Counted from the stretch's first letter, positions 6,392 to 12,374 are shown. The stretch is 12,374 nt of DNA from Planctomycetaceae bacterium (GCA_009776995.1 WRMR01000090.1:1-12374); one strand, 5' to 3'. Notes: generated from the sequence alone by a model not told the origin. Made by a program: numbers and translations.

Positions 6392-6858
6392 CAAGCCTCC
6401 CCATCTTCCGCCCGGTACAAAGGCTCATCATCGACCGTGATGATTTTCGCTCCATCCTTGTCGGTGACGATTTTCGGCGTGCCTTCGTAGTAGGAACTCG
6501 GCCGTCGGTACTTTGGCATGTCGAGTAATGATGGTGGTAATAATCCACGCTTGATTTTTTCCTCAAAATCCAGAATCATCATGCAGTTGCAAAATAGGGC
6601 CGCGATGTGGTCTTCGTCATGCTCGCCCATCTGATACTTGAGCAGATGGCGATACATCGAGGCAAAGCACCTTTCTATACCGATGCCCTTTTCCCAGTTT
6701 CTTGGAGCGTATTTTTTCGCTCCCTCGGTCAACCACTTGGCCAAACGTTCCATTGCAAAGGGCGAGATCAGTTCCGGACGCGGTTTGTCCTCATCGCTGT
6801 CGCGCACGGCTCCGCTGGTAAAAATTTCACGTTGACCGCTATCATTCATTGTTGGCAT
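6391..6858 (-). CDS. dATP/dGTP diphosphohydrolase N-terminal domain protein (DUF5664-like)
   Basis: 155 residues. Residues about 22-110 fit the dATP/dGTP diphosphohydrolase N-terminal family. Visible landmarks are KPRPELISPFAMERLAKWL, the GAKKYAPRNWEKG motif (46-58), a RHLLKYQMGEHDEDHIAALF stretch with Glu, Asp and His likely binding metal, and a following NCMMIL helix. The family is phage-associated and is thought to hydrolyse purine dNTPs to monophosphates, changing the nucleotide pool for viral DNA synthesis. GGAG 8 nt upstream supports the ATG at 6858. A second ATG at 6849 overlaps the stop of the 30-aa gene as ATGA and is a possible alternative. The C-terminal 45 residues (from about 110) look like an extension without a clear fold. 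It is directly coupled to the primase gene. Confidence 0.8.
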   Translation of the reverse strand: MPTMNDSGQREIFTSGAVRDSDEDKPRPELISPFAMERLAKWLTEGAKKYAPRNWEKGIGIERCFASMYRHLLKYQMGEHDEDHIAALFCNCMMILDFEEKIKRGLLPPSLLDMPKYRRPSSYYEGTPKIVTDKDGAKIITVDDEPLYRAEDGEA

Positions 6859-6938
6859 AAATATTTCTCCAATTGTAAGACTAAAATCACTCCCACAAGG
6901 AAAGCGATCAGTAAAACAAGTTTTTGTTTGAATGTCAT
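6846..6938 (-). CDS. 30-aa single-pass membrane protein
   Basis: A very short gene with ATG at 6938 and TGA ending at 6846. The peptide has a basic start (MTFKQK), one hydrophobic helix (LVLLIAFLVGVILVLQL, residues 7-23) and the tail EKYLCQQ. Its ATG overlaps the stop of the upstream 138-aa gene as ATGA. Its own stop overlaps an internal ATG of the diphosphohydrolase gene, also as ATGA, and lies within its 5' end. Both joints and the clean membrane helix argue for a real translated gene, although no ribosome binding site precedes it. Size and position recall small phage membrane peptides (holin-like, or host-membrane modulators), but no family can be assigned. Confidence 0.6.
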   Translation of the reverse strand: MTFKQKLVLLIAFLVGVILVLQLEKYLCQQ

Positions 6939-7351
6939 CGTTGCAATGTCCGGTTCATCTTTTGGTTTTCGGCAATGGCCTCATGCCGGGTGCGCTCGCG
7001 GACTGCCAGATTCCAACAGTTTTCGCAAACGACCGAAAAGCGACGCAAGGCATGTCCCGACTTGGGACTGAGCCATTGCATGAGCATGCCAGTCTTACAA
7101 GCGCATTTATAACAACCGGCGGTCTCCACCATTTCATCATGTTTGCTTTTCGATACACCCGGCTTGCAGGGGCGATCATTTTCAATGTCTGCGAGGGACT
7201 TTTCGATCACCGAGGCCGACTCACGAATGAGTTTGCGAACATCGGCGATGTCGGTCTTCTTGCTACGGGACTTGCCCGCCTTTTTCAACGTCTTATGTAC
7301 GTCCTCCAGTTGTTTGCAGAATGTTTCGAGTTTTTCCAGTAATTCACTCAT
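6935..7351 (-). CDS. coiled-coil / zinc-ribbon-like protein, 138 aa
   Basis: The ATG at 7351 is chosen because AAAGGAG lies 9 nt upstream; a TTG frame from 7372 adds seven unsupported residues. Residues 1-57 are charged and helical and likely form a coiled coil (LLEKLETFCKQLEDVHKTL, then DIADVRKLIRESASVIEKSL). Residues 80-112 contain C80-x2-C83-x-C85 and C109-x2-C112 pairs, as in a zinc ribbon, separated by WLSPKSGHALRRFSV. The remaining tail is basic. I do not recognise the family. It starts 17 bp after the helicase stop and its stop overlaps the next start, so it belongs to the replication operon. A role in binding nucleic acid or a replication partner is plausible but inferred. Confidence 0.75.
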   Translation of the reverse strand: MSELLEKLETFCKQLEDVHKTLKKAGKSRSKKTDIADVRKLIRESASVIEKSLADIENDRPCKPGVSKSKHDEMVETAGCYKCACKTGMLMQWLSPKSGHALRRFSVVCENCWNLAVRERTRHEAIAENQKMNRTLQR

Positions 7352-7368
7352 GGCTATTATCTCCTTTG

Positions 7369-9096
7369 TCAAAATGGTACGTCGTCATGTGTTTCGTAAA
7401 CAGGGATCGGCTCGCCCCATGCGTCGAAATTGCCCATGTTGGTGGCAACGCCTTCCGGGACTTCGCTGAGTACTGTGCGAATGATCTTGTTGTATTTTTC
7501 ACCGGGGATTTTACGGACGGTGATGGTGACCGGCATGGCCAAACCGCCCGCGTTGGCAATATCGACGGCCTCTTCCGCCGTTTCCGGCAAGGGATCGTTC
7601 GACCGTTCCAGCCACCATTTTTCAAACCGCTTGCGTGCCCAACCCTCATGTTCCGGGCAAACCCATTCGCAGTGCGAATGATTGAATCCGACGCGATACT
7701 CAATCTTCATCGTTTTTGGCGTCCACTGGTCGGCTCCCTTCTTGGTATGAACACTATAATAGACATCCCGCACGTCGTATTCATTGTCTTCCATGCCGCC
7801 CGAAATAATCCCGGCCTCGGACGCCTCTGTTTCGTGTTTCGCCGTTTCCGGTTCAGGAAAAACATAACCGCAATCGGGACAAATTTTGATGCGGGCATGC
7901 ATGATCGTCTGGCATTCGGGGCATTCACGCATAGGGGCGACACCCTTTTGACCTTCTTTGGCATCCTTGATAGTGATCGCGTCAACCGGCCCGTGCCGTA
8001 TAATATTGCCGCCGTAATCCAACACAAGGCAATCCTGTTTCGATTCATGCAGTCTGAAACCCCGACCTATGGCCTGATAATAAAGTCCAGGACTTGCGGT
8101 AGGCCGCAATAACACAACGCAATCGACATTGGGAGCGTCAAAGCCCGTCGTCAGAACATTGACATTGACAAGGTACTTTAGACGCGGCACCTTATCTCCA
8201 AATAAGTTCTTATCAACACTTTCGCCCTTGAAACGCTTGAGTATTGTCTCGCGGTCGGTGGACGGTGTGTCGCCGGTCACAAGGCCGCATTCACACCCGG
8301 AAAATTTTTCAATGGTTTCCTTGACGTGTTCGGCGTGGGCAACCGACGCCGCGAAAATCAAAACGCTGTGCCGGTCTTTCGTTTGCATGATGATTTCACG
8401 ACAGGCCGACGCGACAAGGTCGGCGTTGTTCATCAGCTCATCAACTTCGGCTGGAATGAACTCACCGGCACGAATATGCAGGTTCGAACAATCGACCTTG
8501 CTGCGCCCGCCTTTGGTTTTCAAGGGACAAAGATATTTTTGTTCAATGAGCTCCTTGACACCGATCTCAAAGCATATATCATTAAGTAAGTTGTCCGGCC
8601 CGCACAGCAATCCCGACTTCATGCGATAGGGCGTTGCCGTGAGGCCGATCAAGCGGATAAGCGGATTGATTTCACGCATCGCTGTCAGGAATGTTTGATA
8701 CATGCCGTCCCCTTCAGGAGCGAGAAGATGGCATTCATCGACGATAATCAAGTCAAAATGTCCCAACTCCTCAGCACGTTTGTAAACCGACTGTATGCCG
8801 GCAACAATGACAGGCTCGTTGGTGTTACGTGAGTTGAGTCCCGCCGAGTAAACACCGACTGGCAAATCAGGAGCGATACGCCGGATTGTATTAGCAGTTT
8901 GTTCCAAAAGTTCCTTGACGTGAGCGAGGATTAATACCCTGCCATCCCACTTGGTCACGGCATCATGGGCTATCGTTGACATCATGGCCGATTTTCCCGA
9001 GCCGGTTGGTGCAACGAGACACGGGTTGCCGTCCTTGTTTCGCAGGTAATCGTAAACCGCGTCAATGGCCGCTTGTTGATAGTCACGCAGTTGCAT
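7369..9096 (-). CDS. SF2 DEAD/DEAH-like helicase with zinc ribbon
   Basis: 575 residues. The ATG at 9096 has GGAGG 5 nt upstream. Superfamily 2 motifs appear in order: LRDYQQAAI (Q-like, 3-11), Walker A APTGSGKS (29-36), DECH (120-123), TATP (153-156), then LTTGFDAP and QAIGRGFR in the second RecA domain. After the helicase core comes a CPEC...CPDC zinc ribbon, then a C-terminal region of about 150 residues (DVRDVYYSVHTKKG to DDVPF). Helicases of this layout are common in phage replication modules, where they unwind or remodel DNA during replication or recombination. The start overlaps the end of the upstream beta-helix gene by 14 bp. Full length, with no broken motif. Confidence 0.93.
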   Translation of the reverse strand: MQLRDYQQAAIDAVYDYLRNKDGNPCLVAPTGSGKSAMMSTIAHDAVTKWDGRVLILAHVKELLEQTANTIRRIAPDLPVGVYSAGLNSRNTNEPVIVAGIQSVYKRAEELGHFDLIIVDECHLLAPEGDGMYQTFLTAMREINPLIRLIGLTATPYRMKSGLLCGPDNLLNDICFEIGVKELIEQKYLCPLKTKGGRSKVDCSNLHIRAGEFIPAEVDELMNNADLVASACREIIMQTKDRHSVLIFAASVAHAEHVKETIEKFSGCECGLVTGDTPSTDRETILKRFKGESVDKNLFGDKVPRLKYLVNVNVLTTGFDAPNVDCVVLLRPTASPGLYYQAIGRGFRLHESKQDCLVLDYGGNIIRHGPVDAITIKDAKEGQKGVAPMRECPECQTIMHARIKICPDCGYVFPEPETAKHETEASEAGIISGGMEDNEYDVRDVYYSVHTKKGADQWTPKTMKIEYRVGFNHSHCEWVCPEHEGWARKRFEKWWLERSNDPLPETAEEAVDIANAGGLAMPVTITVRKIPGEKYNKIIRTVLSEVPEGVATNMGNFDAWGEPIPVYETHDDVPF

Positions 9097-9727
9097 GTTT
9101 CCTCCGCCTCAATATTGAAATATGCAAATAGCCGTTACGTGCAGTCACACGCTGATCGCCGGAAAACATGGCGTTATCGATGCGACCGGTGTAGTTGACG
9201 ATGACATTGCAGGTGACGAGCGACTTGCCGCCGAGGATGGTTTTGTCGCAGATCATCGCATTGCCCGTGATGATGGTGCGGTCGCAAACGCAGGCCTTTT
9301 GAATGACATGCGCCGTTCCCGAAACCAAGACCCGGCCACGAATTTCGGCCTCATCGCTGATCAAAGCGCGTTCAAGAATCCGAACCCGACCAATGATTTT
9401 GCATCGCCCGGCAAGGACGGCATAATCACGAATCGACACCCGGCCTTCAAGAAACGCATGATCCCTGATGCACACCATCCCGCTGACGTTCGGCAGGTAC
9501 TTTTTGCCAGACTTGCTGCGGTAGCCGTAGCAGTGCAGCCTCGCGTGATCGCAGACGGTCGCGCATCCGCTGAGATAAGTCGAATTACCGACGTAGGCAT
9601 GACCGTAAACAAACGCATGTTGGTCGAGCAATGCCCTGCCTTCGATGACGGCATTCCCGGAACACAAAAAGCTGGTTGCGGTGCTGATTGCCTGGCTCGT
9701 CCTCGCGGGGCCGGCTCTCTTCGCCAT
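9083..9727 (-). CDS. hexapeptide-repeat beta-helix protein, probably altered at its N-terminus
   Basis: 214 residues. Residues 23-200 consist of short repeats of the type [AIV]-x-[GD]-x-[AV]-x-[IV] (for example SGNAVIEGRALL, YGHAYVGNSTYL, RDHAFLEGRVSI, ISDEAEIRGRVLVSG), as in left-handed beta-helix proteins such as YdcK-like and phage hexapeptide proteins. Transferase residues cannot be identified. The usual N-terminal lead-in to the helix is absent. Residues 1-22 (MAKRAGPARTSQAISTATSF) are simply the complement of the opposite-strand thioredoxin-like gene, so the true 5' end may have been lost at an insertion junction. AAGGAAA does precede the ATG at 9727, so this altered form could still be translated. 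It is the first gene of the replication operon and overlaps the helicase start by 14 bp. Confidence 0.6.
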   Translation of the reverse strand: MAKRAGPARTSQAISTATSFLCSGNAVIEGRALLDQHAFVYGHAYVGNSTYLSGCATVCDHARLHCYGYRSKSGKKYLPNVSGMVCIRDHAFLEGRVSIRDYAVLAGRCKIIGRVRILERALISDEAEIRGRVLVSGTAHVIQKACVCDRTIITGNAMICDKTILGGKSLVTCNVIVNYTGRIDNAMFSGDQRVTARNGYLHISILRRRKHATA

Positions 9728-10139
9728 GCTTTCCTTGAAACAGCAGTCCCATGCGACGCTCGGAACGGAATTTACGGGGCCAAGCGGCAGGAAAATGATT
9801 CTGCTCGAACCGGAAACCTGGATCGGTGAGGAATTCCCGCTGATTCCACGCTTAGTTCAACCCAACGACTCCGAAATTTTGAAACATGGCACATGGAACG
9901 TGCTGTTGATTCATACGGATTGCCCGAAATGCCTGCAAATGATGGCCGATCTGGAAATTCGCAAAGCTGACAAGGTTGCCATCGTTATGATCCCGTCCCG
10001 TGCGAACGAGAGAGTGCCTGATACGACTTATTCTCTGTTTACGCTCGATAATCAAAACGACTGGTTCGTCACGACGCCTTGCGTTGTGAAGGTGATCAAT
10101 GGTGTCTGCGCTGTAGTTGGCGATAGTGTTATGGAATAA
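9645..10139 (+). CDS. membrane-anchored thioredoxin-like protein with CPKC motif
   Basis: 164 residues. A hydrophobic segment at residues 10-30 (LVAVLIAWLVLAGPALFAML) is a signal anchor. Then follow an EFTGPSGRKMILLEPETW stretch, a strand GTWNVLLIHTDCPKC with the active-site pair C93/C96, and a C-terminal TTPCVVKVINGVC strand typical of the thioredoxin cis-Pro region (TTP). It should face the periplasm and exchange disulfides. The layout is like planctomycete proteins I recall beside MauE/DoxX-type redox membrane proteins, but no such gene is seen here. The ATG at 9645 has no ribosome binding site and lies within the antiparallel beta-helix gene. Only seven residues precede KKLVAV, so the native 5' end has probably been replaced by the inserted element. 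Confidence 0.7.
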   Translation: MTAFPEHKKLVAVLIAWLVLAGPALFAMLSLKQQSHATLGTEFTGPSGRKMILLEPETWIGEEFPLIPRLVQPNDSEILKHGTWNVLLIHTDCPKCLQMMADLEIRKADKVAIVMIPSRANERVPDTTYSLFTLDNQNDWFVTTPCVVKVINGVCAVVGDSVME

Positions 10140-10453
10140 ATGTCGTACCTGAAGTTGGACAAAAAGCCGTTCAGGTCATTATCGTTTACCCGCATCGGGG
10201 CAGGTCAAGTCCTAACGAAACCCAAAATTACCTGATTGCAGGAAAAATTTTCAGGATTTTTCAAAAACTATAACCTATTGATTTGCATTAGGTTACAAAT
10301 ATTGTCCGGCATCGTTTCTTGAAATACCCCGGCTGTTTTTTGAAAAATACCACAATAGGGCTTTTCAATCTCATTTCGTTGATTATATTGATGTGTAAGT
10401 TAATGTGGATTGTTTGGGTTGTTACCCGTCACATTTGTTTTTGATTTAAGCTC

Positions 10454-10513
10454 TTGCAAATTTGAATTACGGTATAAAATTGATATGAGATACAAATTGA
10501 CTTTGTATGTACA
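10454..10513 (-). repeat. dispersed inverted repeat, copy A
   Basis: The reverse complement of this 60-bp segment matches 11822-11895 at about 56 of 60 aligned bases, with a 2-bp and a 12-bp gap. Both copies begin with TGTACA and end with CAAATTTGCAA when read in the matching orientation. It lies upstream of the Cys-rich gene and overlaps the -35 part of a predicted promoter. Confidence 0.75.
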
Positions 10514-10525
10514 TTAATTTATTAT
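10497..10525 (+). promoter_or_regulatory. sigma70-like promoter candidate
   Basis: TTGACT (10497-10502), exactly 17 bp, TATTAT (10520-10525): one mismatch to each consensus box. It points toward the Cys-rich exported protein gene but lies about 290 bp before its start codon, which would leave a long leader. In an AT-rich region chance matches are common, so confidence is limited. Confidence 0.35.
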
Positions 10526-10813
10526 CGTTACGATGTTGTAAAATACGACACATATTACTGAATGGAACACACATTTTGGTAGTAAATATTTTAATGTCGT
10601 TTTTTATATCAAAAGCATTGTGTCTTACAATATTCATTTTATCTTTGCAAAAACTCAATTGAAACAGGTATATTTATGGTTTGTTAAGTTGTCATTAGGC
10701 GGCAACTTATCCCACGATGCTTGTCAAAAAATTACCTAAACGTAATTTGGTACAGAGTTCATTTTTAAATCGTTTAGAACATTTCTGTGTTACTGAAAGG
10801 GAGGAAAAATCAC

Positions 10814-11332
10814 ATGAATAAGAATACGAAATTGTTTATCCTACTCGCTGGTGTAATTTTGGTCGCATTGTATGCTTGTAATGGTCTGTTTATTCAGAAT
10901 AATAATCAAGCAAATGCTGGAACTGGTGTCTTAAATTGGCAAGAATTGATTTCAATAACGGGAGGAGCAGGCGAGGGGACTTGTGGCCATGATGAAAACG
11001 GTTGTGCTGGACTGAAGGGTTGTCCATGTAAAAGTGCTAATGTTGCCCCTTTTTATTCTCGTATTTACAAAGGGGCTACGACAATAGTAACCAATACAGG
11101 AAATAAAGCAAAAAAGAATGCTTCTTCTGTTTTGTGTTATGCCGATTATTGGTGCAGTTTCGACACGGATATGCTAGGTTATACTTGCGGCGAAACTGAC
11201 GGGGGTTGCAAAGTTACAGAACCAGCTGATTTATCCAAGTTATGTGTTATTTATTTCAGTTGGGAAGATGATCCTGATTCTCCAGTCAAAAACAAGTCCT
11301 TTGAGGAAGAAGCCGACTGCCAAGACCCATAG
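10814..11332 (+). CDS. exported Cys-rich protein with ELxxIxGG motif
   Basis: 172 residues from the ATG at 10814, which has GGGAGG 9 nt upstream; a GTG frame from 10787 is unnecessary. The N-terminus is a signal sequence: basic MNKNTK, then hydrophobic LFILLAGVILVALYAC, then a polar stretch ending ANA, a possible signal peptidase I site near residue 35. LYAC is a weak lipobox. Next comes LNWQELISITGG, shaped like the leader of double-glycine peptides. The remaining region carries ten Cys in clusters (GTCGHDENGCAGLKGCPC, then VLCYADYWC, TCGETDGGC, KLC and EADC), so disulfides or metal binding are likely. I know planctomycete secreted proteins with a similar EL-x2-I-x-GG segment but cannot name a family. 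The CPKC thioredoxin-like protein upstream could serve its oxidation. Codon use is AT-rich, unlike the element. Confidence 0.75.
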   Translation: MNKNTKLFILLAGVILVALYACNGLFIQNNNQANAGTGVLNWQELISITGGAGEGTCGHDENGCAGLKGCPCKSANVAPFYSRIYKGATTIVTNTGNKAKKNASSVLCYADYWCSFDTDMLGYTCGETDGGCKVTEPADLSKLCVIYFSWEDDPDSPVKNKSFEEEADCQDP

Positions 11333-11390
11333 TGGTGTTGCTACCGACTTGGTTACTCTACTTTTTTAGTCTTGCCAATAACCCGGCATT

Positions 11391-11493
11391 AGGCTTTCGT
11401 CAGAAATTAGTCGGCAAGAAACATAAAAATTGGCTTGTTTGACGCCTGTTTACCAAACCAAAAAATTTGCCTGTTAATTTCTGGCGAAAGCCT
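11391..11493. repeat. 19-bp inverted repeat forming a ~100-nt hairpin
   Basis: The arm at 11391-11409 (AGGCTTTCGTCAGAAATTA) and the arm at 11475-11493 are reverse complements at 18 of 19 positions; the mismatch would be a G-U pair in RNA. A further five paired bases (GGCAA/TTGCC) follow inward after a 3-bp mismatch. TCTTGCC (11370-11376) can instead pair with GGCAAGA (11413-11419), giving an alternative fold. It lies about 60 bp after the Cys-rich gene; no T run follows, so it is more than a simple terminator. Confidence 0.6.
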
Positions 11494-11613
11494 TATTATT
11501 GCGGACATTGAACCCCCTTTGTGATTAATCAACGAGTAAACCTTAAGGAGCCGTAAATCAATAACCTATTCAAAATAACGCTTTCAAAGTTCTTGTTTTT
11601 CAATGCAGAACTC

Positions 11614-11668
11614 GCGGAAAGGCGGAAGGCACGTAAGTCCGCGAATGTAGTTTTTCCGCGCCTTTCGC
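11614..11668 (+). terminator. imperfect GC-rich hairpin
   Basis: GCGGAAAGGCG (11614-11624) pairs with GCGCCTTTCGC (11658-11668), with one bulged base and a loop of about 33 nt. Only CTTTAAAAAA follows, not a proper T run. The internal CCGCG can also pair with CGCGG. It is a possible terminator or part of a structured RNA. Confidence 0.3.
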
Positions 11669-11821
11669 TTTAAAAAATGGATTTGCACAAGTTATTTTTT
11701 GACGGTTCCTAAGGAACGTAAAGTGTAACTGTTTGTTTACGTTGCAAGATGGAATCCACGTTTTCAGAAAAATTCAGGGAACGAAGTAAGACATTTACGA
11801 AATCAGAACAATAACGATTTT

Positions 11822-11895
11822 TGTACAAGCAAAGTCAATTTGTAACTCAAATATCAATTTTATGCCGTAATTTTAAGTGTATTTCAAATTTGCAA
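11822..11895 (+). repeat. dispersed inverted repeat, copy B
   Basis: 74 bp matching the reverse complement of 10454-10513. It carries an extra 12 bp (TTAAGTGTATTT) before the shared CAAATTTGCAA end. The sequence corresponding to the TTGACT box of copy A is kept, but the corresponding -10 box is not. It lies just before the IS-interrupted exported protein gene. Confidence 0.75.
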
Positions 11896-11932
11896 AAAAT
11901 TAGGTACGTCGTAAATCCAAAGATAGCTAATT

Positions 11933-12268
11933 ATGTATTCAAAATATGTTTTTTATTGTGTTGCTTTTTCATTTATGACATTCTTTTGTTATCCAGTACG
12001 GTGTGAGGATGTACTTGGAGAAGAAAAATCGGATTCTGCAATTGCATCGCAATTTGAACAAACCGTTCAACTTTTTCGGTCAAATATTGAGTCAATCCGT
12101 ACTTGGCAAGGTGAAGCTACCGTTGAACGTATCGCTAAACCACGTCCCGGATTAGTACCAGCCAGTCAAAAAACAAAAATCCGGTTTTTTGTTGACATTC
12201 CTAATAACAAACGCTTATTCACATCAGAGCCTATTGAAGAAATCAAACTAGTGCCTTGTCCAGGCTAA
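11933..12268 (+). pseudogene. exported protein truncated by an IS630-type insertion
   Basis: The frame encodes 111 residues. MYSKYVFYCVAFSFMTFFCYPVRC is a signal sequence, probably cleaved near RCED. The mature part, with FEQTVQLFRSNIESIRTWQGEA and KTKIRFFVDIPNNKRLF, resembles the N-terminal part of exported planctomycete proteins of the LolA/outer-membrane lipoprotein-sorting style, which continue for several hundred residues. The native sequence seems to stop at EEIKL, and the last residues VPCPG come from the insertion sequence: a TA dinucleotide at 12249-12250 is the likely target. No good ribosome binding site precedes the ATG at 11933, so the start is moderately sure. The protein cannot be functional in full. 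Confidence 0.6.
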
Positions 12269-12374
12269 AACTGTAAGTTGACTAAAAATATAATCATTCG
12301 TTATCGAAGTGGAATTTCGGGTACACGGAGTCCAATTTGATTCGTGCATCGTCGGTGGTGAATTGCCAGTGGAC
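12251..12374 (-). mobile_element. IS630-family insertion sequence, one end, runs off the window
   Basis: It begins after the TA at 12249-12250, the target type of IS630/Tc1-mariner elements, and extends to the window edge with a transposase reading toward its boundary. The putative terminal sequence starts GTGCCTTGTCCAGGC. The other end, terminal inverted repeat and TA duplication lie outside the window, so the exact edge is inferred from the target preference and from where the interrupted gene stops looking native. Confidence 0.6.
12294..12374 (-). CDS. IS630-type transposase, C-terminal 26 residues (partial)
   Basis: Read on the minus strand from the window edge, the frame gives VHWQFTTDDARIKL, then a short tail ending KFHFDNE and TGA at 12294-12296. 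The WQFTT-x-x-AR-x-KL signature followed by YP near the stop is the typical C-terminus of IS630-family DDE transposases. The catalytic residues lie outside the window. The gene is partial because it continues past base 12374. Confidence 0.75.
   Translation of the reverse strand, partial: VHWQFTTDDARIKLDSVYPKFHFDNE

Larger units (their letters stand above)
10140..10813. other. AT-rich intergenic region, 674 bp
   Basis: No gene with a credible ribosome binding site and composition on either strand. It holds a good sigma70-like promoter (10497-10525) and one arm of a long dispersed inverted repeat (10454-10513). It also holds small dyads: ACCTGAA/TTCAGGT (10147-10176), TAACCTA/TAGGTTA (10271-10295), TGTTGTA/TACGACA with one mismatch (10534-10550), and AAATTAC/GTAATTT (10729-10748). 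The last two lie downstream of the promoter and upstream of the Cys-rich gene and could be operators. The long untranslated stretch could also hide a small RNA. Confidence 0.5.
11333..11932. other. AT-rich intergenic region, 600 bp, with large hairpins
   Basis: No convincing gene. It contains a long hairpin (11391-11493), an imperfect GC-rich hairpin (11614-11668) followed by TTTAAAAAA, a palindrome GTTCCTAAGGAAC (11705-11717) and copy B of the dispersed inverted repeat (11822-11895). CCTTAAGGAGCCGTAAA (near 11535) resembles CCTAAGGAACGTAAA (near 11710). The structures suggest transcript ends and perhaps mobile-element remnants or a structured RNA; none matches an RNA family I can name. Confidence 0.5.

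Noticed and set aside
7321..8112. 263-residue open frame on the plus strand
   Set aside because: Antisense to the helicase C-terminal part; no motif or start signal.
9122..9829. 235-residue open frame on the plus strand
   Set aside because: Antisense to the beta-helix gene, whose repeat pattern is clearly protein-like on the minus strand; it also overlaps the thioredoxin-like gene in another frame.
10467..10658. 63-residue minus-strand frame whose end resembles the start of a plus-strand frame at 11821-12006 (QSQFV)
   Set aside because: The resemblance comes from the DNA-level inverted repeat, not from a protein family; neither frame has a ribosome binding site or continues the similarity.

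Overview
The window looks like a mobile-element replication module (phage- or plasmid-like) integrated in a bacterial chromosome, most likely a planctomycete. The host guess rests on the style of the chromosomal genes at the right end (a membrane-anchored thioredoxin-like protein, a Cys-rich exported protein with an ELxxIxGG motif, an exported protein with an IxTWxGEA motif) and on a 93-residue accessory protein of a type I associate with planctomycetes. This is recall of family style, not a database result. No rRNA, tRNA, CRISPR array, integrase or virion structural gene is visible.

Left part (1-4474): a HARE-HTH winged-helix protein (+), a 133-aa unknown protein (-), an amidoligase-family enzyme (+) ending in a clear intrinsic terminator, a ParB-domain/DNA methyltransferase fusion (-), and a 93-aa Cys/His-tailed protein (-). 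Two long intergenic stretches (823-1158 and 3612-4192) hold no convincing gene. They share a 14-bp motif in opposite orientations, which could be an operator.

Middle (4475-9727): a tight minus-strand operon, read from high to low coordinates. It holds a hexapeptide-type beta-helix protein, an SF2 DEAD/DEAH-like helicase with a zinc ribbon, a coiled-coil/zinc-ribbon protein, a 30-aa single-membrane-helix protein, a dATP/dGTP diphosphohydrolase-domain protein, a PrimPol-type primase/polymerase and a RepA-like AAA ATPase. Genes overlap by 1 to 35 bp or are separated by at most 17 bp. Helicase, primase and RepA-like ATPase together form a replication module, and the diphosphohydrolase would adjust nucleotide pools. 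The operon runs into a 359-bp gene-free region packed with inverted repeats, a good candidate replication origin.

Right part (about 9660-12374): probable host chromosome. The junction falls where the N-terminus of the beta-helix gene and the 5' end of the thioredoxin-like gene overlap antiparallel, and both look altered there. Beyond it, base composition becomes AT-rich. A 172-aa exported Cys-rich protein gene sits alone between large non-coding stretches and is flanked by two inverted copies of a 60-74 bp repeat. The last gene, an exported protein, is cut off by an IS630-type insertion sequence whose transposase C-terminus runs off the window end.
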